NCBI GenBank assembly: GCA_008016945.1 | Contig: SSGN01000101.1 | Coordinates: 1-19,073, forward strand | Direction of reading: 5' to 3' | Origin: Flavobacteriales bacterium | Lineage (GTDB): Bacteria; Bacteroidota; Bacteroidia; Flavobacteriales; PHOS-HE28 | Length of the DNA stretch: 19,073 bases | Part shown: positions 15,027 to 19,073 of the stretch, piece by piece | Position numbering within the stretch: position 1 is the stretch's first letter | Layout of the letters: every line of letters begins with the position of its first letter | The notes under the pieces: model-generated | The model's database searches: none | Told to the model about the DNA's origin: nothing | The model's input: only the letters and a program-made list of their open reading frames with translations | Program-made: the position numbers and the translations under genes

Positions 15027-15797
15027 ATGGCCGAATACCGCCCAGAACGACACATCGACCTGAGCTTCCTCGCCGGACCACGCTCCCGATGGAATGAGTT
15101 CAAAAGCGTCCTCTCCATCGCCCGTGAATTCATCTACGGATTCCGTCGCCTGCACTTCGTCGGCCCATGCGTCACCTTCTTCGGTAGCGCCCGCTTCAAG
15201 GAAGACCACCCCTACTACGAGGTGGCCCGGGACCTCGCTCGCCGCGTGGGCCGCGTGGGCTTCACCATCATGACCGGTGGCGGGCCGGGGATCATGGAGG
15301 CCGCCAACCGCGGCGCACGCGATGTGGGGGCCCGCAGCGTGGGGTGCAACATCGTGCTGCCCGCCGAACAGTACGCCAACCCCTACCTCGACGACAGCCT
15401 CACCTTCCAGCGCTTCTTCGTACGCAAGGTGTTGCTGGTGAAGTACAGCATCTGCTTCGTGGTGATGCCCGGGGGCGCAGGCACCCTCGACGAACTCTTC
15501 GAGACCATCACCCTGATCCAGACCGGCAAGGTGAAGGACTTCCCGATCCTGCTCTACGGTCGCGACTATTGGGCCCCGACACTGGCCCAGATCGAACGTA
15601 TGGTGGAAGAGGGCACCCTCGGCCGCGAAGAGCTCCGATTCGTCACCGTGGTGGATTCCATCGAAGAGGCCACCACTTTCCTGCAGGATCAACTGGTGGC
15701 CATGTGGCAACGATCACAACGGCGTAAGGACCATCCGACCTGGTGGTTCCTGGAACGTCGTGTGAAGCGTACGTTACCTGGAAAGATCTCCGCGTAA
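15027..15797 (+). CDS. LOG-family protein (TIGR00730-type Rossmann fold, nucleoside-5'-monophosphate phosphoribohydrolase-like)
   Basis: The product is a cytoplasmic protein of 256 residues. Family members cleave the N-glycosidic bond of nucleoside monophosphates (cytokinin-activating LOG, purine nucleotide degradation) and were formerly called lysine decarboxylase-like. Both signature motifs are present: GGGPGIMEA (84-92) and PGGAGTLDE (148-156, with the expected catalytic Glu156). The preceding RK pair (Arg133-Lys134 in FFVRKVLLVKY) provides the expected arginine. About 40 extra N-terminal residues precede the first strand (FVGPCVTFFGSAR). The start ATG lies 14 bp after the stop of CotH copy 2, which suggests co-transcription. 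The reading frame stays open far upstream through the CotH gene, but family length and the ATG fix the start. The physiological substrate cannot be told from sequence. Confidence 0.9.
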   Translation: MAEYRPERHIDLSFLAGPRSRWNEFKSVLSIAREFIYGFRRLHFVGPCVTFFGSARFKEDHPYYEVARDLARRVGRVGFTIMTGGGPGIMEAANRGARDVGARSVGCNIVLPAEQYANPYLDDSLTFQRFFVRKVLLVKYSICFVVMPGGAGTLDELFETITLIQTGKVKDFPILLYGRDYWAPTLAQIERMVEEGTLGREELRFVTVVDSIEEATTFLQDQLVAMWQRSQRRKDHPTWWFLERRVKRTLPGKISA

Positions 15798-15799
15798 CG

Positions 15800-15817
15800 G
15801 ATCGGTAACCCCCGATC
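15800..15817. other. short inverted repeat after the LOG gene
   Basis: GATCGG (15800-15805) pairs with CCGATC (15812-15817) around a 6-nt loop, two bases after the LOG stop codon. The following bases are AAAGAAC rather than T-rich, so it is at best a weak terminator or a 3'-end stabilising hairpin. Confidence 0.4.
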
Positions 15818-15841
15818 AAAGAACAGGTAACAGGCTGCCAG

Positions 15842-15849
15842 GAATTTTG
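15842..15849 (+). promoter_or_regulatory. possible -7 element GAATTTTG for the TonB receptor
   Basis: GAATTTTG has one mismatch to TAnnTTTG, 32 nt before the ATG at 15882. With the hairpin at 15800-15817 it would make the receptor a separate transcription unit. Weak single-motif evidence. Confidence 0.3.
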
Positions 15850-15881
15850 CGGCGCGAACCGATGTGCGTTCGTTACCCGCG

Positions 15882-18692
15882 ATGTTCCGCAACCTCCTCC
15901 TCCTCGCCGCCCTGCTGTGCGTCACCTTCGCAGATGCACAGAAAGGCACCGTAAGCGGCACGATCACCGGCCATGAAGATGGCCGTTCACAGCCCATGGC
16001 CTTCGTGAACGTGGTGTTGAAAGGAACGACCACCGGTGCCACCACCGACCTGGATGGCAAATTCAGCTTCCAGGCCGAATCCGGTACACACACCCTGCTG
16101 GTGAGCTCCGTGGGCTACGCCCCGCTGGAGCGCCCCCTGGTGGTGGTGGCCGACCAGCGCACCTATGCGGATATCGAACTCCGGACGCAGGGCGTGGACA
16201 TCAAGGAGTTCGAAGTGGTCCGCACCAAACGCACGGAGACCGAAGGGGCCGTGGTGATGGAAACGCGCAAGAGCGAGCAAGTGGTGAACGGGATCGGTCG
16301 TGAGCAGATCGGCAAGAGCCAGGATCGCACGGCGGGCGACGTGGTGAAACGGATCCCCGGTGTGACCATGGTGGGCGATCGGTTCGTGATGATCCGGGGC
16401 CTGGCCGATCGCTACAACACCGTGCTGCTGAACGATGTGCCCGCCCCCAGCCTGGAGCCGGATAAACGCGCCTTCAGCTTCGACATCCTGCCCAGTGGCA
16501 CCCTGGACCGGATCATGGTGTACAAGACCGGCGCTCCCGAACTCGTCGGTGAGTTCGCTGGCGGGGTGATCAAGCTATACACCATGAACGCCCCAGAGGA
16601 GAACACCACCCGCGTGGACCTCAGTGGGTCTTTCCGTACCGGCACCACCTTCAAGGACTTCTTCAGCAGCGAGCGGGGCGCCACCGATGCCCTGGGCTTC
16701 GACAATGGCCTACGCACGCTCCCGAACGCCTTTCCCGGCAACCTCCACCATCTTCCAGCCGAAAGCCTCACCGCGGCCGGACGCAGCCTGCGCAACAACT
16801 GGAGCACCCAGGCCACCACCGCCATGCCCGACCCGCGCCTGAGCGTGTACCTCGCCCGCCGATTCGGGAAGGATGGCGCGCACCTTTCCGGCGGGAACGT
16901 CACCAGCCTGAGCTACAGCAACACCCGCACCGGCTATGTGATGGAGAACCTCAACTACAACCTCTTCGACCAGACCACCCAACGCGCCGACACCATCTAC
17001 CGCTACCTCGACCATGAGAACATCGCCCAAGTGCGGATGAGCCTGTTGAACAATACCAACGTGCTGGTCGGGAAGCGCACCAAACTCGAGCTCCGCAACC
17101 TCTTCGTACAACAAGGCACCGAACAGACCACCCTGCGCACCGGGCGCAATCTCGAAGAAGGATTCGAGGTGAAGAACTACGCCCTTCGCTACCAACAGCG
17201 CACCATCTACAGCGGACAGCTGCAGGGCCAGCACGACCTGACCCCGGATGTGAACCAACTGAGCTGGACCGCCGGATACACCCTCGCTTTGAGCAAGGAG
17301 CCGGACTTCCGCCGCGTACGCACCGTACGCGACATCAACACCCAGGATGCCGAAACGCCGTTCCGCGTGGTGATCCCCCCGGGTGCCGCCACCCTCGATG
17401 CCGGCCGCTTCTTCTCCACCATGAACGAGACCGCCATGACCGGCAAGGTGGACTACGTACACAAGCTGGCCGGGGAAAAGAACAGCATCACCCTTCGCAC
17501 CGGCGCCTTCGTGGAACAGAAGGACCGCACCTTCAGTGCGCGGTGGATGTCGTTCCGTGCGGCCAACAGCACCTTGTTCGACAACACCCTCACCCTGCTC
17601 CCGCTCAGCACCATCTTCAGTGCGCAGAACATCAACAACACCACCGGCTTCAAACTCGAGGAAGGGACCAACCCCAGCGACCGGTATACGGCCGCGAACC
17701 TGTTGGTCGCAGGCTACGCCGGTGCATCCGCCAAACTGGGGAGCTCCAACATGGTCAGCGCTGGTGTGCGCGCCGAGCACAACGCGCAACAGCTGCGCAG
17801 CGCCACCGTGGGTGGTGCCCGTGTGAACGTGGACAACCCCGTGCTCAGCATCCTCCCCTCGATCAATGCATCGTACCAGCTCACCCAAAAGGCACAGCTC
17901 CGCGTCGCCTACGCCAACACCGTGAACCGCCCGGAATTCCGGGAACTCGCCCCTTTCGCGTTCTACGACTTCAGCATGAACAACGTGCTGCGCGGAAACG
18001 CCGACCTGAAGACCGCCAGGATCCAGAACATCGACCTTCGGTACGAGCACTACCCGAGCGCCAGCGAGCTCTTCAGCGTAGGTGTGTTCCACAAGCACTT
18101 CATCGACCCCATCGAGATGTTCTTCCTGCCCGGCGCAGGCTCCGGCGGAACCCGCAACTTCACCTTCGGCAATGCCGTGTCCGCCACCAGCCTGGGCGCC
18201 GAAGTAGAACTGCGCCGTTCCTTCAACACCCTGTTCACCGAGGGCTACCTCAGCAAGCTGGGGGCCATGTTCAACGCCGCCTATGTGCACACCACCGTGA
18301 CCCTGGGCCACCGCGCCGCCGGACAGGACCAGGAACGTCCACTCATGGGCCAATCGCCCTACGTGCTGAACGCCGGCCTCTACTTCCAGGACACCGAACG
18401 CAAGCTGCAATACAACGTGTTGTACAATGTGATCGGGCCACGCCTATTCGCGGTGGGCACCTACGGCACGCCCGATGTGTACGAGATGCCGCGCAACGTG
18501 GTGGACATCGCCCTCTCCAAAGGCATCGGCCAACGGTTGGAACTGAAGCTGGCCGCACAGGACATCCTGAACCAACCCGTGCGCATGATCCAGGACTCCA
18601 ACGCCAATGGCCGCATCGACAAGAGCGACCAGGACATCATGACCTTCCGCCGTGGCGCCTATCTCACCGTGGGTTTGGGACTTCGCCTGTGA
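15882..18692 (+). CDS. TonB-dependent outer-membrane receptor with N-terminal carboxypeptidase-regulatory-like domain
   Basis: The receptor has 936 residues and takes up an unknown ligand across the outer membrane using TonB/ExbBD energy. Signal peptide 1-20 (cleavage after FADAQ or nearby). A CarboxypepD_reg-like beta domain spans 22-101 (GTVSGTITG...GKFSFQAESG...VSSVGYAPLE), as is typical for Bacteroidota receptors. The plug covers about 125-235, with RTAGDVVKRIPGVTMVGDRF, VMIRGLADRYNTVLLNDVPA and ELVGEFAGGVIKLYT. The rest is the beta barrel, with Asn/Arg/Tyr-rich strands (e.g. NRPEFRELAPFAFYDF) and a short final strand ending VGLGLRL rather than the more usual terminal Phe. No SusD-like partner follows, so it is not a SusCD glycan importer; siderophores or other small ligands are possible. 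ATG 15882 is preferred over a GTG at 15864. A terminator follows 20 bp after the stop. Confidence 0.93.
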   Translation: MFRNLLLLAALLCVTFADAQKGTVSGTITGHEDGRSQPMAFVNVVLKGTTTGATTDLDGKFSFQAESGTHTLLVSSVGYAPLERPLVVVADQRTYADIELRTQGVDIKEFEVVRTKRTETEGAVVMETRKSEQVVNGIGREQIGKSQDRTAGDVVKRIPGVTMVGDRFVMIRGLADRYNTVLLNDVPAPSLEPDKRAFSFDILPSGTLDRIMVYKTGAPELVGEFAGGVIKLYTMNAPEENTTRVDLSGSFRTGTTFKDFFSSERGATDALGFDNGLRTLPNAFPGNLHHLPAESLTAAGRSLRNNWSTQATTAMPDPRLSVYLARRFGKDGAHLSGGNVTSLSYSNTRTGYVMENLNYNLFDQTTQRADTIYRYLDHENIAQVRMSLLNNTNVLVGKRTKLELRNLFVQQGTEQTTLRTGRNLEEGFEVKNYALRYQQRTIYSGQLQGQHDLTPDVNQLSWTAGYTLALSKEPDFRRVRTVRDINTQDAETPFRVVIPPGAATLDAGRFFSTMNETAMTGKVDYVHKLAGEKNSITLRTGAFVEQKDRTFSARWMSFRAANSTLFDNTLTLLPLSTIFSAQNINNTTGFKLEEGTNPSDRYTAANLLVAGYAGASAKLGSSNMVSAGVRAEHNAQQLRSATVGGARVNVDNPVLSILPSINASYQLTQKAQLRVAYANTVNRPEFRELAPFAFYDFSMNNVLRGNADLKTARIQNIDLRYEHYPSASELFSVGVFHKHFIDPIEMFFLPGAGSGGTRNFTFGNAVSATSLGAEVELRRSFNTLFTEGYLSKLGAMFNAAYVHTTVTLGHRAAGQDQERPLMGQSPYVLNAGLYFQDTERKLQYNVLYNVIGPRLFAVGTYGTPDVYEMPRNVVDIALSKGIGQRLELKLAAQDILNQPVRMIQDSNANGRIDKSDQDIMTFRRGAYLTVGLGLRL

Positions 18693-18712
18693 ACCATCGC
18701 CCTCGAACGCGA

Positions 18713-18734
18713 GACCCGGCCCTGGCCGGGTCTT
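18713..18734 (+). terminator. rho-independent-type terminator after the TonB receptor
   Basis: AGACCCGGC (18713-18721) pairs with GCCGGGTCT (18726-18734) around CCTG, a 9-bp GC-rich stem beginning 20 bp after the stop codon. It is followed by TGTGCTTCC, only a partial T-rich tail. Position and stem strength support termination. Confidence 0.75.
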
Positions 18735-18796
18735 GTGCTTCCGGGTTCTTTCATGCTACTGAGGTGGCAACGAAGAAGCGGTCTGTTCCACTCGGT

Positions 18797-18975
18797 AGTG
18801 GGGAAGTGAAGGAACGAAGTGATGCCGTAAAAGAGACCGGAAGCCGCGACCATCTTCTTTTTCTCTTCTTCTCTCTTTCTCTCCTTCTCTTCTTCTCTTC
18901 TTCACCTCTTTCTCTTCTTCACCTCTTTCTCTTCTTCTCTTCTTCACCTCTTCACTTCTTCACTTCCTCCCTCCC
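18797..18975. repeat. bipartite purine/pyrimidine low-complexity intergenic element, second copy
   Basis: The left part (18797-18842) is purine-biased (GGGGAAGTGAAGGAACGAAG). The right part (18853-18975) is almost entirely pyrimidine, including an uninterrupted 51-nt C/T run at 18853-18903. GGAAGTGAAG (18802-18811) is the inverse of CTTCACTTCC (18958-18967). CTTCTTCACCTC occurs at 18897, 18914 and 18939, the first two with a 17-bp period. The layout and 12-mer match the element at 6757-6895. Minus-strand readings through it are low-complexity Lys/Arg/Glu and are not credible genes. Confidence 0.75.
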
Positions 18976-19073
18976 GGATCCGACCGCGCATACACCGTGT
19001 CTCCCTCAACGACCGCGTAACACCGGATATGGCCAAAGGTGCGCGACCATCCTTGCACAGGCCGATACGGAAG
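18960..19073 (-). CDS. partial CDS, C-terminal end of an unrecognised protein
   Basis: On the minus strand a frame is open from the window edge for 37 codons to a TGA at 18962-18960. It ends with residues such as GWSRTFGHIRCYAVVEGDTV and then YARSDPGGRK. Composition and the alternation of hydrophobic and polar residues look like a real folded C-terminus, and the low-complexity element starts right at its stop. Too little is visible to name a family, and the other two frames are stopped or continue into the low-complexity tract. Confidence 0.4.
   Translation of the reverse strand, partial: LPYRPVQGWSRTFGHIRCYAVVEGDTVYARSDPGGRK

Noticed and set aside
16710..18410. 566-codon minus-strand open frame opposite the TonB receptor
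   Set aside because: It is the antisense shadow of a strongly supported receptor gene: low-complexity Gly/Val/His composition and no domain.
18756..18947. 63-residue minus-strand Lys/Arg/Glu-rich reading
   Set aside because: It comes from translation of the purine-rich low-complexity tract and has no protein-like features.
18853..18950. CRISPR-like array from the regular CTTCTTCACCTC copies
   Set aside because: The spacing is 17 and 25 bp with no unique spacers, and the whole tract is low-complexity pyrimidine sequence.

Overview
The window looks like chromosome of a GC-rich, probably uncultured member of the Bacteroidota, most likely Flavobacteriales-like. The clues are Por/T9SS-type C-terminal sorting domains on the secreted proteins, a TonB-dependent receptor with an N-terminal carboxypeptidase-D-regulatory-like domain, a tripartite RND pump with lipoprotein adaptor and outer-membrane subunits, and A/T-(n2)-TTTG boxes resembling the Bacteroidota -7 promoter element just upstream of several starts. 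Genus-level placement is not possible from sequence reading alone. There are no tRNA, rRNA, CRISPR, phage or insertion-sequence signatures that I can see.

Layout. (1) 1-948: 3' part of a secreted T9SS-type protein of unknown function whose N-terminus is missing or decayed, with a 13-bp tandem duplication just upstream. (2) 1066-2028 (+): a zinc-independent MDR oxidoreductase, convergent with the next operon and separated from it by 2 bp. (3) 8556-2031 (-): a probable multidrug-efflux operon in the order small exported hypothetical, adaptor lipoprotein, RND pump, TolC-like outer-membrane lipoprotein. (4) 8557-8943: divergent intergenic region. (5) 8944-15012 (+): two tandem, paralogous ~1000-residue secreted CotH-kinase-family proteins (lamin-tail domain, chitobiase/hexosaminidase C-terminal-like domain, CotH kinase, InlB-like beta repeat, T9SS tail). 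(6) 15027-15797 (+): a LOG-family nucleotide-monophosphate phosphoribohydrolase-like protein, 14 bp behind the second CotH gene. (7) 15882-18692 (+): TonB-dependent receptor followed by a strong hairpin terminator. (8) 18693-19073: purine/pyrimidine-biased intergenic element and the probable C-terminal end of a minus-strand gene running off the window.

How the genes work together. The efflux genes form one functional unit: inner-membrane pump, periplasmic adaptor and outer-membrane channel. The CotH paralogs, the first secreted protein and the TonB receptor are all envelope or surface proteins, but nothing in the sequence ties them into one pathway. The most interesting observations are the tandem CotH-kinase pair, a lamin-tail domain in both that appears to be split by a rearranged T9SS-associated beta module, and two intergenic purine/pyrimidine elements that share a 12-mer and a similar bipartite layout.
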